A stretch of 45,340 nucleotides of DNA from Actinomycetota bacterium (lineage in GTDB: Bacteria > Actinomycetota > Thermoleophilia > Gaiellales > Gaiellaceae): NCBI GenBank assembly GCA_005884945.1, contig VAYM01000115.1, positions 1-45,340 on the forward strand, given 5' to 3'. Below are positions 9,061-17,737 of the stretch, in pieces. A program made the position numbers and the translations under genes. How positions within the stretch are numbered: the first letter of the stretch is position 1; the number at the start of each line of letters is the position of its first letter. Under the pieces are notes generated by a model, which did not search any database, was not told the origin of the DNA, and saw only the letters and a program-made list of their open reading frames with translations.

Positions 9061-10123
9061 CGTCAAGGCGCAGTACGCGCCGCTGATGCCGGAGTTGCTC
9101 GAGCGCGTGCGCGACGTGATGGATTCCGCGGAGTTCATCCTCGGGCCGAACGTCGGCGCATTCGAGCGTGAAGCGGCCGAGTTCCTCGGCGTCCCGGAGA
9201 CGATCGGCGTCGCCAACGGAACGGATGCGCTCGTGCTCGTCCTCGACGCGATGGGAATCGGACCGGGAGACGAGGTCATCTGCCCCGCGTTCACGTTCTA
9301 TGCCACGGCGGAGTCGATCGCACGGCGCGGCGCGACCCCGGTGTTCGCCGACATCGACGCGTCGACGATGAACCTCGATCCTGCCGATGTTGCGGAGAGA
9401 ATCACGTCGCGGACGAAGGCGATCATGCCCGTGCATCTGTTCGGACGCCCCGCCGCGTTGCAGGAGCTCGCGTCGCTCGGCGTCCCGTTGATCGAGGACG
9501 CGGCGCAGGCGTTCGGCTCGCCCGACATCGGGCGCGTCGGGGTCTCGTCGACGTTCAGCTTCTATCCGACGAAGAACCTCTTCGCGTTCGGCGACGGCGG
9601 TCTCGTCGCTGCGAACGACGAGGAGCTCGGGCACCGCGTGCGGCTGTTGCGCTTCCACGGCTCGCGCGACAAGGTCGACTTCGAGCTCGTCGGCTACAAC
9701 TCGCGCCTCGACGAGCTCCAGGCCGCGGTGCTGCGCGTGTTTCTCCGTCAGCTGCCGCAGTGGACGCAACAGCGCCGCGAGGCCGCAGCGCGCTACTCGG
9801 AGCTCGGGCTCGGGGAGCTGTGCGAGTGCCCGCCGGACGAACCGGGCCACGTGTACCACCTCTTCGTGTGCCGCTCGCCCGAGCGGGACCGCATTCTCGC
9901 CGCGCTGAAGGAAGCGGAGATCGGGACCGCGGTGTACTACTCGACACCGTCGCATCTGCAGCCGGCGCTTCGCCACCTCGGCTACGAGCCCGGGTCGCTT
10001 CCCGAGACGGAGCGCGTCGCGCGCGAGAACTTCTCCGTTCCGCTGTGGGCCGGCATCGACGCCGCGACGCAGGAGCGCGTCGTCGAGGTCGTCCGCTCTG
10101 CGGCTGCCGTCGCCGCCCGATGA
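9038..10123 (+). CDS. DegT/DnrJ/EryC1-family PLP aminotransferase (nucleotide-sugar type)
   Basis: GTG start; VANGTDALVLVLDAMGIGPGDEVICPAFTFYATAESI, EDAAQAFGS, SFYPTKNLFAFGDGG. Confidence 0.9.
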   Translation: MAPIPLVDVKAQYAPLMPELLERVRDVMDSAEFILGPNVGAFEREAAEFLGVPETIGVANGTDALVLVLDAMGIGPGDEVICPAFTFYATAESIARRGATPVFADIDASTMNLDPADVAERITSRTKAIMPVHLFGRPAALQELASLGVPLIEDAAQAFGSPDIGRVGVSSTFSFYPTKNLFAFGDGGLVAANDEELGHRVRLLRFHGSRDKVDFELVGYNSRLDELQAAVLRVFLRQLPQWTQQRREAAARYSELGLGELCECPPDEPGHVYHLFVCRSPERDRILAALKEAEIGTAVYYSTPSHLQPALRHLGYEPGSLPETERVARENFSVPLWAGIDAATQERVVEVVRSAAAVAAR

Positions 10124-11997
10124 TCCCGGTCAACCGGCACCGAATCTGGAACGTCCTTGCCGACGCGGCGCTGATCGCGCTCGCGTGGTGGTTCGCGTTC
10201 TGGCTGCGCTTCGACCACGGCGTGCCGGCGCCGTACCACCGGCTGATGGTGGACACGATCGGCATCGCCGTCGTCGTGAAGCTCACGATGTTCGTCGTCT
10301 TCGGCTTCTACAACCGGTGGTGGCGTTACGTGTCGACGCGAGACATGTGGGGCGCGGCGCGCGGCGTCACCGCGGCGTGCATCGTCGCCGACCTCGTCGT
10401 CTTGCTCGCGCATCCGGTGAAGGGATTCCAGCTGCCGCGCTCCGTCGCCGTCCTCGACTGGCTCCTACTGCTCGCGCTCGTCGCGGGCACGCGGCTAGTC
10501 GCACGGAGCCTGATCGAGCGGCCCGACGCTGCGCGGCTCGTCGCGCGCGGCAAGGAGGTCGTGATCGTCGGCGCCGGCGACGCGGCGCAGCTCGTCATCC
10601 GCGAGATGCAGCGCGCCCCGAGCCTCGGCTACACGCCGATCGGCCTCATCGACGACGATCCGCGGAAGAAGAACCTCCGGCTGCACGGCGTCCGCGTGCT
10701 CGGGACGACCGCGCAGTTGCCGCACCTGCTGCGCGAGAACCGACCGGACGAGGTGCTCATCGCGATCCCGTCCGCGTCGGGTGAGGAACGCCGGCGCATC
10801 GTCGAGATGGCGCGCGACGCACGGATTCCCGTGAAGACGCTGCCGGGGTTGTACGAGCTGATCGCCGGCGACCTCAACCTCACCGGACAGATCCGCCCCG
10901 TCGAGGTGCAGGACGTGCTCGGGCGCGAGCCGGTGGAGGTCGATCTCGCCTCGATCGCGCGGTACCTCGCGGGCGAGACGGTGCTCGTCACGGGCGCGGG
11001 CGGGTCGATCGGCGCCGAGCTGTGCCGTCAGATCGCGCGCGTCGCCCCGGCGCGGATCGTGCTCGTCGAGAACTCCGAGGCGGCGCTGTTCGACGTCGAG
11101 CGGGAGCTCGTCGAGGAGCGTGAGTTCTCCGCGGTGGCGCCGGTGCTGGGCGACTGCGGCGACCGCGCGAAGATGAGCCAGGTCTTCGAACGCTACCGGC
11201 CGTCGGTGATCTTCCACGCAGCCGCGTACAAGCACGTCGCGCTGCTCGAGGCGAACCCACTCGGGGCGGTGCGGAACAACACGCTGACGACGAAGGTGAT
11301 GGCGGACGTCGCGGTCGAGTACGGCGCCGCCCGCTTCGTCCTCGTCTCCACCGACAAGGCCGCGAGCCCGAAGAACCTCCTCGGCCAGTCGAAGGCCGTG
11401 TGCGAGTGGATCGTCGAGGCGTACGGCAACCGCGAGGACGTCTCGACGCGGTTCGTCGCCGTGCGCTTCGGCAACGTTCTGAACTCGTCGGGAAGCGTCA
11501 TCCCGATCTTCCGCCGTCAGATCGAGAAGGGCGGCCCCGTAACCGTGACGCATCCCGAGATGACTCGCTACTTCATGACGATCCCCGAGGCGGTGTCCCT
11601 CGTCGTGCAGGCCGGAGCGATCGGCGGCCGTGGCCAGGTGTACGTCCTCGACATGGGCGAGCCGGTGAAGATCCTGGACCTCGCGCGCAACATGATCCGG
11701 CTCTCCGGCAAGGAGCCGGAGAAGGACATCGCGATCGAGTTCATCGGCCCGAAGCCCGGCGAGAAGCTCAACGAGGTGCTGTGGAACCAAGGCGAGACCG
11801 TCGGGCCGACGTCGCACGCGAAGATCTTCAGAGCCGCGCGCGCGCCGATCGATCCGCTGTGGCTCGAGGACGAGCTCGCGGAGCTGGAGCACATGGTCGC
11901 CCGCGGCGAGACGCTGGACGTCGTCTCGAGGCTCGCGGCGTTGATGCGCGAGCCGCGCCGAGTGGGTAGCGCCGTGCTCGAAGACACGCTGCACTGA
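10120..11997 (+). CDS. Membrane-anchored nucleotide-sugar 4,6-dehydratase (PglF/WbpM/CapD type)
   Basis: ATGA overlap with the aminotransferase; N-terminal TM helices; VTGAGGSIGAELCRQI; YKHVALLEANPLGAVRNN; VSTDKAASPKNLLGQSKAVCE. Confidence 0.88.
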   Translation: MIPVNRHRIWNVLADAALIALAWWFAFWLRFDHGVPAPYHRLMVDTIGIAVVVKLTMFVVFGFYNRWWRYVSTRDMWGAARGVTAACIVADLVVLLAHPVKGFQLPRSVAVLDWLLLLALVAGTRLVARSLIERPDAARLVARGKEVVIVGAGDAAQLVIREMQRAPSLGYTPIGLIDDDPRKKNLRLHGVRVLGTTAQLPHLLRENRPDEVLIAIPSASGEERRRIVEMARDARIPVKTLPGLYELIAGDLNLTGQIRPVEVQDVLGREPVEVDLASIARYLAGETVLVTGAGGSIGAELCRQIARVAPARIVLVENSEAALFDVERELVEEREFSAVAPVLGDCGDRAKMSQVFERYRPSVIFHAAAYKHVALLEANPLGAVRNNTLTTKVMADVAVEYGAARFVLVSTDKAASPKNLLGQSKAVCEWIVEAYGNREDVSTRFVAVRFGNVLNSSGSVIPIFRRQIEKGGPVTVTHPEMTRYFMTIPEAVSLVVQAGAIGGRGQVYVLDMGEPVKILDLARNMIRLSGKEPEKDIAIEFIGPKPGEKLNEVLWNQGETVGPTSHAKIFRAARAPIDPLWLEDELAELEHMVARGETLDVVSRLAALMREPRRVGSAVLEDTLH

Positions 11998-12084
11998 CGC
12001 TCGTCACGCATTAGGCACACGTTCGGCACTCGCGCGTGCGTGTTTCGCAGCGTCTCCGTCCAACGGCGCCTCTAGGGTGGACTC

Positions 12085-13938
12085 GTGGACGCCGAAGGGA
12101 TCTTCGCGGGGCTGAATCGCGAGCAGGCACGCGCGGTCGAGGCCGTTCGCGGTCCGGTTTGCATCCTCGCGGGAGCGGGGTCGGGGAAGACGACGACGAT
12201 CACGCGTCGCGTCGCGCACCAGGTCGCGTCCCGCGCGTTCGACGCCGGTGAGATCCTCGCCGTCACGTTCACGGACAAGGCGGCGGGCGAGATGCGCGCA
12301 CGTCTCGGTGCGCTCGGCGTGGACGGCGTCGCAGCGCGGACGTTCCACTCGGCGGCGCTGGCGCAGCTGCGCTGGCTCGGCGAGGCGCCGCGGAAGATCA
12401 TCGCCTCGAAGGCGCTCTGGCTTCGTCAGATCGGGAACTCGCTGCCGCGGCCGTACCGCTTCCGGCCCGCGGGCGATCTCGCGACGGAGATCGAGTGGGC
12501 GCGGAACCGGCGGCTGACGCCCGACACGTACCGCCGCGAGCTGGGCGATCGCGCACCGCCGATTCCCCCTGACTTGATGGCGCGTGTCTTTCGCCGCTAC
12601 GAGCAGCGGAAGACGGATTCCGGCCACGTCGACTTCGAGGACCTGCTCGAGCTCGCGATCCGGATGTTCGACGACGATCCGCACGCGCTCGCCGCCGTGC
12701 GCGAGCGGTATCGGGCGTTCACCGTCGACGAGTACCAGGACGTCAACCTGCTGCAGCAGACGCTGCTCGACCGGTGGCTCGGCTCCAGTGAGGAGCTCTG
12801 TGCCGTCGGCGACGACTATCAGTCGATCTACGCGTTCACGGGCGCGACGCCGGCGTATCTCCTCGGGATGCCGGCGCGCTTTCCCGACGCGACGGTCGTG
12901 CGGCTCGAGGCGAACTACCGCTCGACGCCCGAGATCCTGGCGCTCGCCAACCGCATCGTTCCGCACCTCGGCGGTGCCGAGAAGATCCTGCGCGCGACCT
13001 GTGCGTCCGGGCCCGAGCCGGCGCTGAGTCCGTTACCGACGCGCGAGGCCGAGCTCGAGCTCGTCGTCGACCGCGTGCGTGCATTGCGCGCGGAAGGCGT
13101 TCCGCTCGAGGAGATGGCCGTGCTCAGCCGCACGAACGCGGGGCTGATCCCGTTCGAGGAGTCGTTCCACAAGGCGGCGATCCCGTCTCAGGGGGCATCG
13201 CTGCTCGGCCGCGAAGCCGCGCGACAGTTGCTGAAGCGGATGCGCGAGTTCGAGTCGACCGCCGTTGCGGCCCGCGTACGTGGCCTCGCGGAGGATGCGG
13301 GCTGGCTGCAACATCCGCCGGACAAGCTCGGGGAGCGAGAGCTCGTTCGGCAAGCCGACCTGAATCGCCTCGTCGAGCTGGCGACCGCGTTCGACGACGG
13401 CGTACGGACCACGCGCGACTTCGTCGCGGACCTCGAGGCGCGCTTCGGGTCGACGGGTGCCGAGCGTCGCGGCGTCCACCTGCTGACGCTGCACGGCGCC
13501 AAGGGGCTCGAGTTCGAGGCCGTGTTCCTCCCGCGGGTCGAGGAGAAGGAGCTGCCGATCCGGCAGGCCAGGAAGGACACGGAGATCGCCGAGGAGCGGC
13601 GGTTGCTCTATGTCGGTATGACACGCGCCAAGCGGTATCTCGCGCTGACGTGGAGCGCACGGCCGAGCCGCTTCCTGCGCGAGCTCGGCGTGGAGACACG
13701 GCCGACGCGGGCGCAAGAGCCCGACGATCCGCTCTACTCAGCCTTGAAACAGTGGCGGTACAAGCGCGCGAGCGAGGATGAGCAACCGGCGTACCTCGTC
13801 TTTCACAATACGACGCTCGCCGAGATCGCTGCGCGCCGGCCACGCGACCTCGGCGAGCTCGGCGCGGTTCCGGGCGTCGGTCCGACGAAGCTCGAACGCT
13901 ACGGCTCGGAGGTGCTCGCCGTGCTTCGCGCGGCGTGA
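12085..13938 (+). CDS. UvrD/PcrA-family SF1 helicase with C-terminal HRDC domain (UvrD2-like)
   Basis: GAGSGKTTTITRRVAH, VDEYQDVN, GDDYQSIYAFTGA, TLHGAKGLEFEAVFLP, VGMTRAKRYL; HRDC-like tail DPLYSALKQWRYKRASEDEQPAYLVFHNTTLAEIAARRP. Confidence 0.9.
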   Translation: MDAEGIFAGLNREQARAVEAVRGPVCILAGAGSGKTTTITRRVAHQVASRAFDAGEILAVTFTDKAAGEMRARLGALGVDGVAARTFHSAALAQLRWLGEAPRKIIASKALWLRQIGNSLPRPYRFRPAGDLATEIEWARNRRLTPDTYRRELGDRAPPIPPDLMARVFRRYEQRKTDSGHVDFEDLLELAIRMFDDDPHALAAVRERYRAFTVDEYQDVNLLQQTLLDRWLGSSEELCAVGDDYQSIYAFTGATPAYLLGMPARFPDATVVRLEANYRSTPEILALANRIVPHLGGAEKILRATCASGPEPALSPLPTREAELELVVDRVRALRAEGVPLEEMAVLSRTNAGLIPFEESFHKAAIPSQGASLLGREAARQLLKRMREFESTAVAARVRGLAEDAGWLQHPPDKLGERELVRQADLNRLVELATAFDDGVRTTRDFVADLEARFGSTGAERRGVHLLTLHGAKGLEFEAVFLPRVEEKELPIRQARKDTEIAEERRLLYVGMTRAKRYLALTWSARPSRFLRELGVETRPTRAQEPDDPLYSALKQWRYKRASEDEQPAYLVFHNTTLAEIAARRPRDLGELGAVPGVGPTKLERYGSEVLAVLRAA

Positions 13939-14360
13939 CGTTGGCACTCTGGCGTGCGACGCCGGGGTCGGAAGGTCGCGTCAAGGCGGCCGAGCACTTG
14001 TTCGACGATCCGGTGAGCGTCGAGGCGACGGCGCGTTTCCTGGGGAGCGACGCGAATCACCTCGTCGTCGCCTACGTCGACGGTGCGCCGGCGGGGTTCG
14101 TCTCCGGCACCGAAATCTCGCATCCGGATCAGCCGAAGCCCGAGCTGTTCCTCAACGAACTCGGCGTCGACCCCGCGTTTCGCGGCCGCGGCGTCGGCCG
14201 TGCGCTCGTCGCGAAGCTGTGGGAGATCGCGCAAAGCCACGGCTGCCGGGGCATGTGGGTCCTGACGGACGGCGACAACGAGGCCGCTTGCAGGACCTAT
14301 GCCGCCGCCGGCGGCTCGCCCATGGGCGCGGAGATCATGTTTCAGTGGGGCGAGACCTAG
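13935..14360 (+). CDS. GNAT acetyltransferase (AAC(3)-I-like)
   Basis: GTGA overlap with the helicase; FLNELGVDPAFRGRGVGRALVAKLWEIAQSHGCRGMWVLTDGDNEAACRTYAAAGG. Confidence 0.82.
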   Translation: MTLALWRATPGSEGRVKAAEHLFDDPVSVEATARFLGSDANHLVVAYVDGAPAGFVSGTEISHPDQPKPELFLNELGVDPAFRGRGVGRALVAKLWEIAQSHGCRGMWVLTDGDNEAACRTYAAAGGSPMGAEIMFQWGET

Positions 14361-14374
14361 AGCCCAACGGTCGT

Positions 14375-14680
14375 CTAGTCGTTCGTCGGGGCAAGCTCGA
14401 CCCGGATGCGCGGAAGCCGACGCCGCTCGGTTGCACGCGCGACGCGTTCGACTGTCTCCTTCGTCTGGCCGAGTTCCGTCCTCGTGTCCCTCTGGTCGAC
14501 GTGGATCTCGTGCTGGAGCTCGCGAACCTCGCCCATCAGTTGGGCCACTTCGAGCTGGAGCCGCCGCAGCTCACGGCCGTCCCGAAAGCTGACGAGTGCG
14601 AGGTACACGAGCGGAATCGTCGCCACGATGCTGAAGCTCCCGCTGGCGACCACGAAGATGTCGAGTCCCGACGCGTGCAT
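14375..14680 (-). CDS. Small membrane-anchored coiled-coil protein of unknown function
   Basis: N-terminal TM followed by a charged helix (FRDGRELRRLQLEVAQLMGEVRELQHEIHVDQRD), convergent with GNAT. Confidence 0.55.
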   Translation of the reverse strand: MHASGLDIFVVASGSFSIVATIPLVYLALVSFRDGRELRRLQLEVAQLMGEVRELQHEIHVDQRDTRTELGQTKETVERVARATERRRLPRIRVELAPTND

Positions 14681-14746
14681 CCTCTACGTCTAGCGAACAC
14701 CGACGGCGGGCGCAAAGACGCTACGGACCGCACGAAACGGGCGCAC

Positions 14747-15823
14747 CTAATCCGTCACGGCAGCCAGAAGGAGCGCGAGCATTTCTTCGGGATCGCGACG
14801 CGCCGGTGAACCGTTGATTCCGTCTCGCTTGCGCAACTCGAGTGCGCGCGGATCTGTGAGGGGCTTCAGCCGTCCCTGGCGGATGAGTTCCTCGTCGACG
14901 CCGCCGAGCCGGCCGCCGTAGGTCGTGTAGACCGGTACGCCGAGTGCGGCGGCCTCGCGGTTCATCGTTCCGCCCGCCGAGACGACGAGGTCCGCGAGCG
15001 CAATGAGGCTCTGCGCGTCGACGGCGCGGTCGGGCAGGACGATCGACGGCAGTTCCAGTCCGCGCACGTACTCCCGCTGCTCGTCGGTGCGCGGCAACAC
15101 GACCGCCTGCACCTCCTCGTGGCGCCCGAGGAAGTCGACCGTCTGCGGGAACAGCGGATTCGAGTGGCGGTGGTACAGCGAGACATCCGGCGGCGGGCGT
15201 AGCACGACGAGCACGCGCGACGGATCGAGCCCGAGGGCGTCGAGCACTGTGCGGTCTGGCTCGAAGTCCGCGAGGTAGTACTCCTCCTTCAGTCCTTCGT
15301 ACTGGAGCAGCTTCGGCGGTCGGGCCCCGTACCGGGCGAGACGTTCGGGCGGGATCGCGTCGGGCACGACCACCTTCGTCGCGGCGCGGCAGCCGAGCTG
15401 ATGCTGCAACCAGGCGAACTCGTAGTTGAGCTCGTGCGACCCGTGCGCGAGCGCGACGTCGAAGTCACGTCCGCGAGCCCAGCGTCGCAGCGCGCGCAGA
15501 CGTCTCTGGAGCGCGCGCAGCTTGCCGAGGCGCGAACGGCCGCCGTGTCGCCCGATCACGTCCGCCTCGAGCCCGTGCAGCTCGAGCAGCTGAAGAGTCT
15601 GGGCATAGTCGCGCGCCGTGATCTCGACCTCGTCGCCTCGCGCGCGCAAGATCGCGACGAGCGGGCGGAACACGAGCACGTGCGCCGACGCCGTCATGTC
15701 GATCCAGACGCGGAGCGGGCGCGTCGCGCCCGCGGAGCGTCTTGTCCGCGCAAGCGGACCACTGGAGGGGGGCTCGGGGGGGATCGGGAGGTTCCCCCCG
15801 TTACCCTGCGGATGCGCCGTCAC
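14747..15823 (-). CDS. DUF354-family protein (glycosyltransferase-like fold) with repeat-derived N-terminal extension
   Basis: LRVWIDMTASAHVLVFRPLVAILRARGDEVEITARDYAQT; VSAGGTMNREAAALGVPVYTTYGG. Confidence 0.8.
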   Translation of the reverse strand: MTAHPQGNGGNLPIPPEPPSSGPLARTRRSAGATRPLRVWIDMTASAHVLVFRPLVAILRARGDEVEITARDYAQTLQLLELHGLEADVIGRHGGRSRLGKLRALQRRLRALRRWARGRDFDVALAHGSHELNYEFAWLQHQLGCRAATKVVVPDAIPPERLARYGARPPKLLQYEGLKEEYYLADFEPDRTVLDALGLDPSRVLVVLRPPPDVSLYHRHSNPLFPQTVDFLGRHEEVQAVVLPRTDEQREYVRGLELPSIVLPDRAVDAQSLIALADLVVSAGGTMNREAAALGVPVYTTYGGRLGGVDEELIRQGRLKPLTDPRALELRKRDGINGSPARRDPEEMLALLLAAVTD

Positions 15824-17703
15824 GCAGTGAGGCCTTGTAACAGTCTGTTGCTAACCATCGCGGGCTCGCGCTCGACGTGGCGCTCGTGCCAGAGCGTGAA
15901 CGCGAGCAGCCCCCATAGCTGGCGGCTCAGGTCCTCCCGGCCCGCGACGTGGTCGTCGATCAGCCGCGTCACGACCTCCGGCCGGAAGAAACCCTGGCGC
16001 CGCAACCGCTCCCGCGAGAGCGTCTCGCGCGCGAACGGCTCGAGATCGCCGCGCAGCCACGCCGCGGCCGGAATCGAGAAGCCGCGCTTCTTGCCGTGCA
16101 CGATCTCGTGCGGCAGCAACGGCTCCGCGGCCTTGCGCAGCAACACCTTCTTGGCAAGCCCGCGAACCTTGTGGCGCGCCGGCAGCGCAAGCGCGAGGTT
16201 CGTCACCGCAGTGTCGAGATACGGGACCCGCGCCTCGAGCGAATGCGCCATCGACGCGCGATCCGTCTTCACGAGGAGGTCGTCCACGAGGTACACGCCG
16301 AGGTCCACGTCCTGCAGGCGCGCGAGCTCGTCCGCCCCTTCGGTCTCTGCGTACCGCGCACGCAGCACGTCTACCGGATCGAAGGCACTGCGCCGGCCCG
16401 TCAGCTCCGCGCGCGCGTCGGCGGAGAAGATCTCCTTCCAGCCGTGGTGGCGCTCGAGCGGCGGGAGGTGCGCGGCGCGGACGAATCGCTTCGCGCGGTA
16501 GTCGAAGCTCGTCCGTGCGTCCGAGCTCGGCAGCCGCTCGACGAACGGCCGGGCGAGACGCGCAAGGCCGCCGAGACGCTGCGCGAGGAGATCCGCGGTG
16601 TACGTGTAGTACCCGCCGAAGAGCTCGTCGCCCCCTTCTCCCGAGAGCGCGACCTTCACGTCCGACGCGGCGAGCTGCGACACGAGGTAGGTCGGCAGCG
16701 CCGACGAGTCCGCGAACGGCTCGTCGAAGGCCTCCGCGAGCGCCGGCAACAAGAGTGCGGCGTCCGGCCGCAACACGAGCTCGCGATGCCGCGTCCCGTA
16801 GCGCGAAGCGACTCGGCGCGCGTCGGCGAGCTCGTCGAACGACCGCTCGGCGAATCCAATCGAGAACGTTCGCACCGGCTCCGCGCTCAACTCGGCGGCG
16901 AACGCTGCGAGGAGCGACGAGTCGACACCGCCGGACAGCAGGACTCCGACCGGAACATCGCTGACGAGATGCGCGCGGACCGAGTCACGCAGCCGTCCGC
17001 GCAGCTCCTCGACGAGCTCGGCCTCGTCGTCGTTGCGCACGTCGGCTCGCGGTGCCGGGCGCGCGAATCGCGACAGCCGGATGCGACCGTCCTCCCAGAC
17101 GAGCAGGAAGCCGGCCGGCAACTTCCTGACGTCGCGGAAGATCGACAGCGGCGCCGGAATCGAGTTGAACGCGAGGAATGCCTCGAGGGCGTCGAGGTCG
17201 ATCTCGCCGCGGCGCAGCGCGCGCAGCTCCGAGGCAAACGACAGCTCGCCGTCCTCGTCGCGGTAGTACAGCGGCTTGATCCCGAAGCGGTCGCGCGCGA
17301 GGAGGAGCCGCTCGCGTCGCGCGTCCCAGAGCGCGATCGCGAACATCCCGCGCAACCGCTCGGCGAACGCGTCTCCGACCTCCTCGTACAGATGGACGAG
17401 CACCTCGGTGTCACCGGCCGTGCGGAAGCGATGACCGGCGCGCTCGAGCTGGCGGCGGAGCTCGCGGTAGTTGTAGATCTCGCCGTTCTGGACGACGTGG
17501 ACGCTCCCGTCCTCGTTTCCGATCGGCTGGTCGCCGGTCTCGAGGTCGATGATCGAGAGGCGTCGCGCAGCGAGCGCAACGGGGCCGTCGACGTACTCGC
17601 CGAAGCTGTCCGGTCCGCGATGGACGAGCGTCGCGCTCATGGCCGCCGCACGGTCGAGGTCCGCGCGCCCGCGCGTCGTCGCGATCCCGCAGATCCCACA
17701 CAT
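15820..17703 (-). CDS. asnB: Asparagine synthase (glutamine-hydrolysing)
   Basis: MCGICGIA with Cys2; HRGPDSFGEY; LLSGGVDSSLLAAFAAE; LSGEGGDELFGGY. Confidence 0.92.
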   Translation of the reverse strand: MCGICGIATTRGRADLDRAAAMSATLVHRGPDSFGEYVDGPVALAARRLSIIDLETGDQPIGNEDGSVHVVQNGEIYNYRELRRQLERAGHRFRTAGDTEVLVHLYEEVGDAFAERLRGMFAIALWDARRERLLLARDRFGIKPLYYRDEDGELSFASELRALRRGEIDLDALEAFLAFNSIPAPLSIFRDVRKLPAGFLLVWEDGRIRLSRFARPAPRADVRNDDEAELVEELRGRLRDSVRAHLVSDVPVGVLLSGGVDSSLLAAFAAELSAEPVRTFSIGFAERSFDELADARRVASRYGTRHRELVLRPDAALLLPALAEAFDEPFADSSALPTYLVSQLAASDVKVALSGEGGDELFGGYYTYTADLLAQRLGGLARLARPFVERLPSSDARTSFDYRAKRFVRAAHLPPLERHHGWKEIFSADARAELTGRRSAFDPVDVLRARYAETEGADELARLQDVDLGVYLVDDLLVKTDRASMAHSLEARVPYLDTAVTNLALALPARHKVRGLAKKVLLRKAAEPLLPHEIVHGKKRGFSIPAAAWLRGDLEPFARETLSRERLRRQGFFRPEVVTRLIDDHVAGREDLSRQLWGLLAFTLWHERHVEREPAMVSNRLLQGLTA

Positions 17704-17737
17704 GCGGAGGAGTCTAGGAGCGGCGTACGCTGCCGAG

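Noticed and set aside
13935-14360. AAC(3)-I-like GNAT as an antibiotic resistance gene
   Set aside because: Family resemblance alone does not establish aminoglycoside activity, and there is no mobile or resistance context.
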